From NCBI RefSeq assembly GCF_022568775.1, contig NZ_JAKZHW010000001.1:682001-746000 (forward strand): a stretch of 64,000 nucleotides of DNA, written 5' to 3'. Both the position numbers and the translations under genes were made by a program. Source of the DNA: Sphingomonas telluris. GTDB lineage: Bacteria > Pseudomonadota > Alphaproteobacteria > Sphingomonadales > Sphingomonadaceae. Positions 19,636 to 29,780 of this stretch are shown in pieces. Numbering within the stretch: the first letter of the stretch is position 1; each line of letters opens with the position of its first letter. The notes under the pieces were generated by a model that did no database searches, was not told the origin of the DNA, and was given only the letters and a program-made list of their open reading frames with translations.

Positions 19636-21567
19636 TTAGCTTCCGCTGCCTGCCATTCGCGCCTTGGCTTCGGCAATGCCCTTGTCGTTGCGCTTGACCT
19701 TGGTCGCGTTGCGAACAGCGTTCAGGAACTGCATGCCGTATTCCTGCGAGAGCGTCTCAGACATCTGCTTCTGGGTGGAGCCGATCAGTCCCGGCTGCGC
19801 CATGGCGTTGCCCGGGATGATGTTGTTGAGCTTCACGACGTAGAAGCCTTCGCCCTGAGCGCCTGCGACTGTGCGGGTGGTGCCCTGCTTCATGCTGAAC
19901 ATGACGGCGAGGGGCGGGGGAACGCGGCCCTGGAACTGGGCGAGCTGCAACCTGCGCGCACGCACGGGCTCGACGCGGACGGGGACCTGAACGCCCGCCG
20001 TCGCCTGGGTGAGCGGAGCACGGGCCGCCTTGGCCGTGATCGAATCCGCCAGCTGCTTCGCCCGCTGCGAAGCCTGCGAGGCGAGCCAGTCCTGGGCAAC
20101 GCGGTCGCGGATCTGCGCCAGCGGAGCCGGAGCGGCGGCAATCACCCGGGCAGGCGCCACGAGTGCGTATCCCGCATCGTTCGGCAGGGTCTCGACGACT
20201 GGCTCGTCCGATTCCGCCAGATCGAACCCGCTCTTCAGCGCGGGAGCGAGCTCCGCGGGGAGCTGGAAGCCGGGATCGGTCCGGGACTTGCCGTCGGATG
20301 TGATCGGCGGGGTCTCCATGACCTTGAGCTTGGCAGCGGCGGCCGCTTCGCTGAAGCTTGACCCGCCGTCGAGCGCATCCTGGACCTTGTCGACGAGGGC
20401 TTCGAGCGCCTCCTTGCGCTTGTCCGCGATCAGCTTGGCCGAGATTTCGGCGCGAGCCTGCTCGATCGTCTTGCCGCCCTCTCGGCGGATCTCGTCGACT
20501 TTCACGACGTGCCACGTGCCCTGATCCTGGATCGGACCGACGATCGCCCCCTGAGCTGCGCTGAAGGTGGCCGCGGTCGTCTTCGAGCCTGCCAAATCTG
20601 TGAATTCCTGGCGAGTTTGCGGCCCGACCGAGATGTCTGCCGCGCTAAGGCCCGCGGGAGCTGCGGCCGCTGCGAACGTCTGGCCGCTTTTCGCACGGTT
20701 GGCGATCGCCTGCGCCGCTGCCTGGTCGGCGACCACGGCCTGACTAATGACCCGCGTTTCCTTGGGGGCGTAAGCAGCCTGGTTCGCTTTGTAATATTCG
20801 GCGATCTCCGCGTCCGTCGGCTGGACGTTGGCGACCATCTCCGGGCCGATCTTGGCGATGCGCAGTACGCGCTGCTCGGGCACCACGTAGCGCTGCCGGT
20901 TCGCAGCGTAATATTTCTGTAGATCCGCGTCCGTGGCATTGAGCCCGGAGCGGAACGCCGCGGTCGGCACGAAGGCGACCTCACCCTCGCGGCCCTCGAG
21001 GAGAATGGAGGCATAGGGCGTGGCCATTCCGACCGGAGCGCGTGCGTTTACCGCAACCGGCGCGATCAGCAGCTGCTGCAAAAGGCCGTTGCGGATGATC
21101 GTGCGCACTTCCTCATCCGTCATGCGCTGCTGCGCCAGGAACTGCGCATAGGCTTGCTCGCTGAACTGGCCGTTCAGGCCTTTCGTGCCGGGTAGCGTCG
21201 CGATCTGCGCGTCGACAAGCCGCTTCGACAGCGAGAAACCGTTCTTGTTCGCGAAGGATTCCAGCGCCTTGGCGTCGATCAGCGCGTTGAGAAGCGGATC
21301 ATAGTCCTTCATGATCGCGGAATAGTCCGCGGCCGGGTTCTGCTGTCGCACCTGCGACAGACGATGCTCCATCGCCCTGCTGACCTCACGCTCGGTGATC
21401 CGCTCGGACCCGACCTTCGCAAGCGTGTCGGGGCTGCCGAAACCGCCGCCTCGAATGATGCTCTGAATGTCGCCGAGCGCGAAGCCGACCAGGATCAGAA
21501 CAAGGATCAGCACCATGATGGACGTGCCGACCGTCGATTTCGACAGGCGGCGGAATGAAGCAAGCAT
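19636..21567 (-). CDS. PpiD-like periplasmic peptidyl-prolyl isomerase/chaperone
   Basis: 643 residues. A short cytoplasmic start is followed by one membrane helix at about residues 17-35 (IMVLILVLILVGFALG), so the protein is anchored with its bulk in the periplasm. The next 250 residues form SurA_N-type chaperone helices (LVDAQIATLPGTKGLNGQFSE), then a parvulin-type rotamase region (QGTWHVVKVDEIRREGGKTIEQAR) and a second C-terminal helical arm. This is the PpiD layout: it assists outer-membrane and secreted protein folding near the Sec translocon. It is divergent from tpiA and upstream of lexA, which has its own promoter. Confidence 0.9.
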   Translation of the reverse strand: MLASFRRLSKSTVGTSIMVLILVLILVGFALGDIQSIIRGGGFGSPDTLAKVGSERITEREVSRAMEHRLSQVRQQNPAADYSAIMKDYDPLLNALIDAKALESFANKNGFSLSKRLVDAQIATLPGTKGLNGQFSEQAYAQFLAQQRMTDEEVRTIIRNGLLQQLLIAPVAVNARAPVGMATPYASILLEGREGEVAFVPTAAFRSGLNATDADLQKYYAANRQRYVVPEQRVLRIAKIGPEMVANVQPTDAEIAEYYKANQAAYAPKETRVISQAVVADQAAAQAIANRAKSGQTFAAAAAPAGLSAADISVGPQTRQEFTDLAGSKTTAATFSAAQGAIVGPIQDQGTWHVVKVDEIRREGGKTIEQARAEISAKLIADKRKEALEALVDKVQDALDGGSSFSEAAAAAKLKVMETPPITSDGKSRTDPGFQLPAELAPALKSGFDLAESDEPVVETLPNDAGYALVAPARVIAAAPAPLAQIRDRVAQDWLASQASQRAKQLADSITAKAARAPLTQATAGVQVPVRVEPVRARRLQLAQFQGRVPPPLAVMFSMKQGTTRTVAGAQGEGFYVVKLNNIIPGNAMAQPGLIGSTQKQMSETLSQEYGMQFLNAVRNATKVKRNDKGIAEAKARMAGSGS

Positions 21568-21693
21568 GAAGGTCTCTTGTGAGGCCGATAGGGAAAGGCC
21601 GCTTTAGGTGGGGTTCAACGGGTCATCAAGCGCCGCTTCCAACAGCGCGTGCGCCCCGCTACGAGCCCGTACTTCAACTTCGCGAGGAATTGC

Positions 21694-22455
21694 ATGACGC
21701 GGCGGATGTACGTGGTGGGCAACTGGAAGATGCACGGCGTGGCCGAGGATATTCCTCAGATCCAGGCCATCGCCGAGGGAGCGAAGTCGTATCCGGGCGT
21801 CGATGTTGCTCTGTGCGTGCCCTCGATCCTGATCGAACGCGCGGCTCGCGCCGTTCCCGGCTTTCCGATCGGAGCGCAGGACGTCCATTTCGCCGAGAAG
21901 GGTGCGCACACGGGCTGCGTCTCCTCCGCCATGCTGCGCGATGCGGGTGCGAAACTGACGATCGTCGGTCACTCGGAACGCCGCGAAGGCCAGCATGAGA
22001 GCGACGAGGAAGTCCGGTCGAAGGCCAAGGCCGCGCTCGCCGACGACCTCTCAGTCATTCTTTGCGTCGGCGAAAGCCTCGCCATCCGCGAAGCCGGTAC
22101 AGCCGTTATGACGGTTCAGGCGCAGCTCGACGCGTCTCTGCCCGAGGGAGCCGTCGGTTCGGTCGCCACCCGTCTGGCCGTCGCCTACGAGCCCATCTGG
22201 GCGATCGGAACGGGCAAGGTCGCGTCGCTGGCCGACCTTGGTGAGATGCATGCGGCCCTGCGGGAGCGCCTGCTGGTCGCTTATGGCGATGCCGGCCGCG
22301 AAGTGCGCATCCTGTATGGTGGGTCGGTGAATGCATCAAACGCGGCGGAGATTTTCGCGGTAGAGGATGTCGATGGAGCCCTGGTCGGCGGCGCCAGCTT
22401 GACCGCGGACAAGTTCCTTCCGATCGTGGAAGCCGCAGCAGCGATTCACCGTTGA
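21694..22455 (+). CDS. tpiA: Triosephosphate isomerase
   Basis: Interconverts glyceraldehyde-3-phosphate and dihydroxyacetone phosphate. 253 residues from ATG 21694, chosen because CGAGGAATTGC is directly before it and the protein then begins MTRRMYVVGNWKMHG; the frame is open upstream to 21649. Active-site residues are intact: Lys12 (NWKMHG), the His in IVGHSERR, and the Glu in YEPIWAIGTG; the phosphate loop LYGGSVNASN follows. It is the first gene of tpiA - hypothetical - secG - pyrG, an order common in alphaproteobacteria. Confidence 0.96.
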   Translation: MTRRMYVVGNWKMHGVAEDIPQIQAIAEGAKSYPGVDVALCVPSILIERAARAVPGFPIGAQDVHFAEKGAHTGCVSSAMLRDAGAKLTIVGHSERREGQHESDEEVRSKAKAALADDLSVILCVGESLAIREAGTAVMTVQAQLDASLPEGAVGSVATRLAVAYEPIWAIGTGKVASLADLGEMHAALRERLLVAYGDAGREVRILYGGSVNASNAAEIFAVEDVDGALVGGASLTADKFLPIVEAAAAIHR

Positions 22456-22537
22456 GATTCCGGGCCTTGTCGCCCTGTTCAGCTTTCAATCAGCCTTGCT
22501 TTGACAGTCCAGTAGCGAAGCTATGGGAAAGGAGACC

Positions 22538-23047
22538 ATGAAACTCGTTCTTCGTTCGATTGCGGTCCTGTCGTTGACCGTTGCGGCGCCGATCGCGCCT
22601 TCTTTCGCCCAGACCGCCGGCCAGCAGGTCGTTGACACGAGCGGCGCAGCCGTCGGCACGGTCGTCCGCGTGGACGGCGGGAATGTCGTCGTGAAGACCG
22701 ACAAGCATGAGGTTGCGCTTCCGAAGACCAGCTTCACTGCTAACGAGGGCAAGCTCCTGTTCGGAATGACGCAGGCGCAGCTCAATGCGGAAGTCGAAAA
22801 GAGCCAGGCCGAAGCGGCCAAGGCGATCGCACCGGGCGCGGCGGTGAAGGGCAGCGACGGCGCGGCCGCCGGCACGATCGACGCGGTCGATGCCGACACG
22901 GTCACGATCGAGCTCGCCTCGGGTGCCCTCGTCCGCGTCCCGCGGTCGGGTATCGCAGCCGGCAACGGCGAGGTCGTCGTCGGCCTCACCGCAGCGGAGC
23001 TACAGGCGAACGCTCCGGCCGCGGAAGCAAAGCCGGAAGGCAAGTAA
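22538..23047 (+). CDS. Exported hypothetical protein with an internal repeat
   Basis: 169 residues from ATG 22538, where GGAAAGGAGA gives a strong ribosome site (the frame opens at 22523). A signal peptide of about 24 residues ends PIAPSFAQ. The mature part contains two similar units of roughly 53 residues: the first begins DTSGAAVGTVVRVDGGNVVVKT and ends LLFGMTQAQLNAE; the second begins GSDGAAAGTIDAVDADTVTIE and ends VVVGLTAAELQAN. The units look like small beta-barrel (PRC-like) domains, which is inference. A charged Ala-rich linker separates them. Function is unknown. Confidence 0.8.
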   Translation: MKLVLRSIAVLSLTVAAPIAPSFAQTAGQQVVDTSGAAVGTVVRVDGGNVVVKTDKHEVALPKTSFTANEGKLLFGMTQAQLNAEVEKSQAEAAKAIAPGAAVKGSDGAAAGTIDAVDADTVTIELASGALVRVPRSGIAAGNGEVVVGLTAAELQANAPAAEAKPEGK

Positions 23048-23064
23048 GCTCCCGGCATTGAAAC

Positions 23065-23092
23065 GGCGGCCATCGACAGCTAGATGGCCGCC
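23065..23092 (+). terminator. Perfect 10-base-pair hairpin before secG
   Basis: GGCGGCCATC pairs perfectly with GATGGCCGCC around the 8-base loop GACAGCTA. It stands 17 bases after the stop of the exported repeat protein and 20 bases before secG. There is no T run after it, so it may be a Rho-independent-like stop, an RNA stabiliser or an attenuator for secG. Confidence 0.5.
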
Positions 23093-23112
23093 GCACCTCC
23101 CGAAAGGCCGTC

Positions 23113-23493
23113 ATGTTCAAGTTTCTTCTGATCGTTCAGACGCTCGTTGCCGCATCGCTCGTCAGCGTCATCCTGATGCAGCGCTCGGAAGGCGGCGGCC
23201 TCGGTGTCGGCGGCAGCTCCTCGGGTTTCATGACGGCGCGCGGCGCTGCCGACTTCCTGACGCGATCGACGGCCGTCCTCGGCGGACTTTTCATCGTCCT
23301 GTCGATCCTGCTCGCGGCGATTGCGGGCGCCTCGCGTGAGCCAGCAAAGGTCGACACGTCGCTGGTCAACCAGGTCGCCCCCGCGCAGCAGCAGCCGCAG
23401 CAGGGTGCTCCGGCTCCGTCGACCCAGCCGGCCACCACGCCCGCTGGTCCGACGCAGAACCAGAACGCACCGGCCGTTCCGCTGGCGCAGTAA
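23113..23493 (+). CDS. secG: Preprotein translocase subunit SecG
   Basis: Small integral subunit of the SecYEG channel. 126 residues with two hydrophobic segments, about 3-18 and 52-76, separated by the conserved loop ILMQRSEGGGLGVGGSSSGFMTARG. The C-terminal 45 residues are Gln/Pro/Ala-rich and predicted disordered, as in other alphaproteobacterial SecG proteins. It follows tpiA and precedes pyrG. Confidence 0.95.
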   Translation: MFKFLLIVQTLVAASLVSVILMQRSEGGGLGVGGSSSGFMTARGAADFLTRSTAVLGGLFIVLSILLAAIAGASREPAKVDTSLVNQVAPAQQQPQQGAPAPSTQPATTPAGPTQNQNAPAVPLAQ

Positions 23494-23551
23494 GGCTCAA
23501 GCCAACTTTTTTTCGTTGGGCGGGTTGCGCGGTCGCGCGGTTCGCCCCTAA

Positions 23552-25198
<1,647 letters not shown>

Positions 25199-25204
25199 GG
25201 GAAC

Positions 25205-25226
25205 ATCCGCCCCTAACGTGGCGGAT
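25205..25226 (+). terminator. Hairpin after pyrG
   Basis: ATCCGCC and GGCGGAT form a perfect 7-base-pair stem around the loop CCTAACGT, six bases after the pyrG stop. Its placement fits a transcription end, but there is no following T tract. Confidence 0.4.
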
Positions 25227-25276
25227 CGACGCGGATTCTGATAGAACGAGTCAGTTCTTCGATGGGGAGAACCGGC

Positions 25277-25462
25277 ATGCGTTATCTGACGATTGCACTT
25301 GCGGTCACAACGGCCGCCATCAATCTTCCGTTGCCCGGCACGTGCGGCGCCTGGGTCCCGCAAACGAATGGGATCAGCTGGCGGATGTGCGCCAATCAGC
25401 AGAACAGCTTCTACTGCGAAATGAAGAGGGGCACTCGTGTCTCTCGGATGCAGTGTCCGTAA
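25277..25462 (+). CDS. Small exported cysteine-containing protein
   Basis: 61 residues from ATG 25277, with GGGGAG about nine bases upstream (ATG 25262 in the same frame is an alternative). An N-terminal hydrophobic stretch (YLTIALAVTTAAINLPL) is a likely signal peptide. The mature peptide of about 40 residues has four cysteines (TCGAW, MCANQ, YCEMK, QCP), enough for two disulfides. It stands alone between pyrG and the small membrane gene at 25540. I do not recognise a family; coding status rests on the ribosome site, signal peptide and even cysteine count. Confidence 0.5.
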   Translation: MRYLTIALAVTTAAINLPLPGTCGAWVPQTNGISWRMCANQQNSFYCEMKRGTRVSRMQCP

Positions 25463-25539
25463 GTTTGCTCGGCTGATCGGCTAGGTTTCACGGAACACGT
25501 CGAAGCCCGCGAGGGTTGGGCGCGCGAAAGGACGCGCTC

Positions 25540-25689
25540 ATGCTCGCAACCATCGCCATTATCCTCATCGTTCTGTGGCTCGTCGGCCTCGTCGCCTTCA
25601 AGACGGTGGGCGCTGCGATCCACATCCTCCTGCTGATCGGCGTGATCATGCTGGTGCTGCACTTCGTTCGCGGGCGCAGGGCGGTCTAG
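25540..25689 (+). CDS. Lmo0937-family small membrane protein
   Basis: A 49-residue protein with AAAGGA eight bases before its ATG. It is almost entirely hydrophobic, with two helices: MLATIAIILIVLWLVGLVAF, then a short TVGAAIH turn and ILLLIGVIMLVLHFVRGRR. The WLVGL..F..G...H.LL.I...M...F.RGR pattern is that of the small Lmo0937/DUF5670 family, widespread and of unknown function, often stress-induced. It ends 43 bases before trxB. Confidence 0.8.
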   Translation: MLATIAIILIVLWLVGLVAFKTVGAAIHILLLIGVIMLVLHFVRGRRAV

Positions 25690-25732
25690 TTCAGCCGTTG
25701 CGGCTGCGGGAAGCGGCCCCTAAATCGGCGGC

Positions 25733-26698
25733 ATGACGAACACCATTTCCACCCGCGTCGCGATTCTCGGGTCGGGCCCGGCAGGCCTTACGGCGGCCAT
25801 TTACGCCGCTCGGGCCGGTCTTTCGCCCATCGTGATCCAGGGCATCCAGCCCGGTGGTCAACTCACGACCACCACCGACGTAGAGAACTATCCCGGCTTC
25901 CGTGACGTCATTCAAGGGCCGTGGCTGATGGAGGAAATGCAGGCGCAGGCCGAGCATGTCGGAACGCGCATGGTGTGGGATCACATTTCTGCGGTCGACC
26001 TGCGGAGCCGTCCGATTCGCCTGACCGGCGACAGCGGCACGCAATATTTCGCCGATACGTTGATCATCGCCACTGGCGCTCAGGCGAAGTGGCTCAACTT
26101 GCCGTCCGAAGAGCATATGAAGGGCAGGGGCGCGTCCGCATGCGCGACCTGCGACGGCTTCTTCTACCGCGGGAAGCGGGTCGCGGTCATCGGCGGCGGC
26201 AATACGGCGGTCGAGGAAGCGCTCTACCTCACGAACCATAGCCATGACGTCACGCTGATCCATCGCCGCGACAGCCTTCGCGCCGAGAAGATCCTGCAGG
26301 ACCGTCTGTTTGCCAATCCACACATCAAGATCATCTGGGATTCGGAAGTCGCCGAATTCGTTGCCGGCGGTGAACCCGAAGCGCTCGTCGGTCTCGACAT
26401 CAAGAACCGGCTCACGGGGGAGGTTAGCCGCATTCCGGTCGAGGGCGCTTTCGTCGCAATCGGCCACAAGCCCGCTACGGAGTTGTTCGCCGATCAGCTC
26501 AAGCTCGACAGCGATGGTTACATCGGGGTCGAGACGGGGACGACGCGCACCAGCATTCCGGGCGTGTTCGCCTGCGGTGACGTCATGGACAAGATTTACC
26601 GCCAGGCGGTGACTGCCGCTGGAACGGGCTGCATGGCCGCGCTCGACGCTGAAAGGTATCTGGCGGCGCAGGAATTCGAGGCGCTGGCCGCCGAATAG
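25733..26698 (+). CDS. trxB: Thioredoxin-disulfide reductase
   Basis: Flavoenzyme passing electrons from NADPH to thioredoxin. 321 residues. The FAD-binding GSGPAGLTAAIYAARAG is at about residues 12-28, the redox pair Cys137/Cys140 sits in ASACATCDGFFYRGK, the NADPH loop is VIGGGNTAVEEALYL, and the closing FAD motif is GVFACGDVMD. This is the low-molecular-weight bacterial type. It is convergent with the acyl carrier protein gene, three bases apart. Confidence 0.97.
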   Translation: MTNTISTRVAILGSGPAGLTAAIYAARAGLSPIVIQGIQPGGQLTTTTDVENYPGFRDVIQGPWLMEEMQAQAEHVGTRMVWDHISAVDLRSRPIRLTGDSGTQYFADTLIIATGAQAKWLNLPSEEHMKGRGASACATCDGFFYRGKRVAVIGGGNTAVEEALYLTNHSHDVTLIHRRDSLRAEKILQDRLFANPHIKIIWDSEVAEFVAGGEPEALVGLDIKNRLTGEVSRIPVEGAFVAIGHKPATELFADQLKLDSDGYIGVETGTTRTSIPGVFACGDVMDKIYRQAVTAAGTGCMAALDAERYLAAQEFEALAAE

Positions 26699-26701
26699 AC
26701 G

Positions 26702-27031
26702 TCAGCGGCTTTGAAGCCGCTCTACAAAGGCCAGCAGGCTACCGAAGCTGGCGAAGTCTTCGGCGTCGACGTCATCGTCTTCGATGAGGGCGCCGAGCCG
26801 CTCTTCGAGCGCGGTCAGGAAATTCGCGACAGCCATCGAATCGAATTCGGGAAGAGCGCCGAACAGCGCAGTCGAATCCGCGAAGCCGCTGACCTGCCCC
26901 TCTGCAAGCCCGAGAACCTGCGCGAGCAACTCACGCAGGGTCACCTCGGCGATGACCTCGTCGGGCGCTTTCTCAACCTTCTTCAGCACGTTCGCGCGCC
27001 TACTCGACCCATTGCTCAACGGCAATATCAT
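26702..27031 (-). CDS. Acyl carrier protein (exosortase-associated type)
   Basis: Small acidic helical carrier protein. The phosphopantetheine serine lies in LPEFDSMAVANFLTALEERLG, where DSM matches the DSL attachment motif. From ATG 27031 the protein has 109 residues; GTG 26989, giving 95 residues beginning LKKVEKAPDEV, is also plausible, and no start has a clear ribosome site. It is transcribed away from the acyl-CoA ligase at 27055, with the two start codons 23 bases apart, so both may share one control region. It is presumably the carrier loaded by that ligase. Confidence 0.85.
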   Translation of the reverse strand: MILPLSNGSSRRANVLKKVEKAPDEVIAEVTLRELLAQVLGLAEGQVSGFADSTALFGALPEFDSMAVANFLTALEERLGALIEDDDVDAEDFASFGSLLAFVERLQSR

Positions 27032-27054
27032 TGCGTCGGCGTTCCGGCGCGGCA

Positions 27055-28563
27055 ATGACGGCAGGCGTGACGCCGGACCCGACGCCATTTCCGCTCGATC
27101 ACCTCACGGGAAGAGGGGACGGGAGTGTGCCCGCGCTGACTGTGGGCGGTGAGAGCCTGACCTACTCCGAGCTGGAGCGCGAGGTGGGCCGCACCGCCGC
27201 GGCTCTGCTCGAGCATGGTCTGGAGCCCGGCGACCGCGTCGCAAGCTGGATGACCAAGACACAGTTGGCCTGCATCTTGCCGTTGGCGACAGCGCGGGCG
27301 GGACTGGTGCACGTCCCGATCAACCCGGTGCTCAAGCATGCGCAGGCGGCCCACATTCTGGTGGACAGTGATGCCAAGCTTCTGATCGCCAACCAAGCGC
27401 GGCTCGGATCGCTTGCGGAGGGCGAGGGCGCCGGCGCGCAACTGCTGGCGTTCGAAACCTGGCAAGCCGGCGTGGAGTCCCTGCCGTTCTCGTCCAACGA
27501 CCCCGCCAGTCTTGCGGCATTGCTCTACACCTCAGGGTCCACCGGTAAGCCAAAGGGCGTCATGCTCAGCCATGCAAACCTCTGGCTTGGAGCGATCAGC
27601 GTCGCTCATTACCTCCGCTTGTCGCGGGCCGACCGGACTCTCGCCGTGCTCCCGCTCGCATTCGACTATGGCCAGAACCAGCTGCTCTCGACCTGGGCGG
27701 CCGGAGGTCATGCCATCGCCTTGGATTATCTCTTGCCGAAGGACGTGCTGAAAGCAGTAGGACGCCATGACGTCACCGTCCTTGCTGGCGTACCTCCTCT
27801 GTGGATCCAGCTCGCCGACGCCGACTGGTCAAAGGGCGTGGGCGGGTCTCTGAGGACGCTCACCAACAGCGGAGGGCATTTGCCCGAGACGGTGTATTGG
27901 AAGCTCCGCGACCTGTGCCCGCAGGCCAAGATCCATCTCATGTACGGTCTAACCGAGGCTTTCCGTTCGACCAGCCTCGACCCTGATCTCGGCGATGAGC
28001 ATCCCGACAGTGTGGGTTCGGCCATCCCCCTAGCCGAGGTGATGATCGTGCGTCCCGATGGAAGCGAAGCCGGAGCCGGCGAAGAGGGTGAGCTGGTCCA
28101 TGCAGGGCCACTGGTTGCGCAGGGCTATTGGAACGATCCGGCTAAGACGGCCGAGCGCTACAAGCCGGCACCGGCCTTCTCCGAATATGGTGGGACTGCT
28201 GTCTGGTCTGGAGACCGTGCAGTCCGAGGGAAAGACGGCCTCATCCGCTTCCGCGGCCGCGACGACGCGATGATCAAGGTCAGCGGCAACCGCCTGAGCC
28301 CGACTGAGATCGAGGAAGCCGCGCTGGCCAGCGGAGCAGTCCGCGAGGTCCTTGCATTGGGTGTGAAGGACGAGCGCCTCGGCCAGGCCGTGATGCTGAT
28401 TGCTGTAGCAAAGGATGAAAATGCCGAAGAGCGGCTGAGGGCTCATCTCGCGAGGGAGCTTCCGGCCTACATGTTGCCGAAGGAGATTGTCTGGCGCGAC
28501 GCGCTGCCGGTATCGCCCAACGGTAAGGTGGATCGGGCTGCGCTCGTGAAGGAGTTCGCATGA
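27055..28563 (+). CDS. Acyl-CoA ligase (AMP-forming), exosortase A system-associated type
   Basis: 502 residues of the ANL adenylate-forming superfamily. The P-loop-like LLYTSGSTGKPKGVMLSH is near residue 165, the A5 motif MYGLTEAF near 305, the hinge and A8 region SGDRAVRGKDGLIRFRGRDDAMIKVSGNRLSP near 395, and the catalytic Lys in SPNGKVDRA near the end. The blocks LVHVPINPVLKHAQAAHILVDS match TIGR03098 ligases as I know them. It overlaps the decarboxylase by four bases (ATGA) and faces an acyl carrier protein. The substrate is unknown. Confidence 0.9.
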   Translation: MTAGVTPDPTPFPLDHLTGRGDGSVPALTVGGESLTYSELEREVGRTAAALLEHGLEPGDRVASWMTKTQLACILPLATARAGLVHVPINPVLKHAQAAHILVDSDAKLLIANQARLGSLAEGEGAGAQLLAFETWQAGVESLPFSSNDPASLAALLYTSGSTGKPKGVMLSHANLWLGAISVAHYLRLSRADRTLAVLPLAFDYGQNQLLSTWAAGGHAIALDYLLPKDVLKAVGRHDVTVLAGVPPLWIQLADADWSKGVGGSLRTLTNSGGHLPETVYWKLRDLCPQAKIHLMYGLTEAFRSTSLDPDLGDEHPDSVGSAIPLAEVMIVRPDGSEAGAGEEGELVHAGPLVAQGYWNDPAKTAERYKPAPAFSEYGGTAVWSGDRAVRGKDGLIRFRGRDDAMIKVSGNRLSPTEIEEAALASGAVREVLALGVKDERLGQAVMLIAVAKDENAEERLRAHLARELPAYMLPKEIVWRDALPVSPNGKVDRAALVKEFA

Positions 28564-29780
28564 AGCCCATGGGCCCAATCCCGCCCGGTTTCGAGGCGAA
28601 TGCAAGCGGGCAGCTGCTCATTGGTGGGCGGCTCGTGTCCGACATCGTGGCGGAGGCGGGCGGTACGCCGCTCTTCGTCTACGACACCCGGATCATTGAG
28701 CGGCAGATCGAGCGTTTCCGCGCGACGATGCCGTCCGAGGTAGCTCTCCATTATGCAGTAAAGGCAAATCCTTACGGCGAGTTGCTCTCATGGATTGCGC
28801 AGCAGGTCGACGGGTTCGACATTGCGTCGTTCGGGGAATTGGGGCGCGTCGCTCACCTCGGCTTGCCCATCAGCTTCGCGGGCCCGGGCAAGACCGATCA
28901 GCAGCTGGAGACCGCCATCCGCGCGGGCGTCACCATCAACCTGGAGAGCGAAGGCGAGGCGGAGCGCGCTCTGGCCATTGCTGCCCATGGGTCGCGGCCG
29001 CCCAGGCTGGCCGTTCGCGTGAACCCGCCTTTCACCTTGAAGGGGGCTGGGATGAAGATGGGCGGGCTGGCGAGCCAGTTCGGCGTCGATCACGAGCGCG
29101 CGCCTGCGCTGATCCGTCGGTTGGTAGCGGCGGGCGCGGAGTGGCGCGGCCTTCACATCTTCACCGGAAGCCAGTCGCTTCACGCCGAGGCCCTGATCGA
29201 CGTTCAGGCAGCGACGGTCGCGCTCGCGGCTGAGTTGGCTGCCCAGGCGGGGGCATCTCCACCCGAGGTCAATCTCGGCGGAGGCTTTGGCATTCCATAC
29301 TTCCCCGGCGATGAGCCGCTGGACCTCGAGGCCGTTGGAGCAGCGCTGAGCAAGGTATTGGCAGAGCGCCCGAAGATCCTCGCTGAGACACGATTTGCTA
29401 TCGAGCTCGGCCGCTGGCTCGTAGGAGAAGCTGGCGTCTACCTAACCCGCATCGTCGACCGCAAGGAAAGCCGCGACGAAACCTTCCTGGTCGCCGACGG
29501 CGGCCTTCAGCACATGCTGGCAGCGACCGGCAACTTCGGTCAGCTCCTCCGCCGCAACTATCCGGTGGCGATCGCCAACAAGTTCACGTCCGAACCTTCG
29601 GAGGCGATCACGATTACAGGATGCCTCTGCACTCCGCTGGACTTGCTCGCGCACGAAGTTGCGTTTCCGCGCGCTGAGCCGGGCGATCTGGTCGCCATCT
29701 TCTGCGCAGGGGCCTACGGCCTCAGCGCCAGCCCCCAGGAATTCCTCAGCCAGCCGAGAGCGCGCGAGTTGCTGGTCTAA
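28560..29780 (+). CDS. PLP-dependent decarboxylase, exosortase A system-associated type
   Basis: 406 residues, fold type III, related to diaminopimelate and ornithine decarboxylases. The PLP-binding lysine is in [10 protein letters not shown] (about residue 66); the HIFTGSQ motif and the glycine loop [18 protein letters not shown] follow, and the C-terminal catalytic cysteine is in [13 protein letters not shown]. The combination of [18 protein letters not shown] and [13 protein letters not shown] is as I recall TIGR03099, the exosortase-associated group. It starts within the ligase stop and probably decarboxylates an amino-acid-derived intermediate related to the ligase and carrier protein. 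Confidence 0.9.
   Translation: MKPMGPIPPGFEANASGQLLIGGRLVSDIVAEAGGTPLFVYDTRIIERQIERFRATMPSEVALHYAVKANPYGELLSWIAQQVDGFDIASFGELGRVAHLGLPISFAGPGKTDQQLETAIRAGVTINLESEGEAERALAIAAHGSRPPRLAVRVNPPFTLKGAGMKMGGLASQFGVDHERAPALIRRLVAAGAEWRGLHIFTGSQSLHAEALIDVQAATVALAAELAAQAGASPPEVNLGGGFGIPYFPGDEPLDLEAVGAALSKVLAERPKILAETRFAIELGRWLVGEAGVYLTRIVDRKESRDETFLVADGGLQHMLAATGNFGQLLRRNYPVAIANKFTSEPSEAITITGCLCTPLDLLAHEVAFPRAEPGDLVAIFCAGAYGLSASPQEFLSQPRARELLV

Noticed and set aside
22501..22529. TTGACA-like promoter before the exported repeat protein
   Set aside because: The implied transcription start would lie on top of the ribosome site of ATG 22538, leaving no leader; no good -10 is present.
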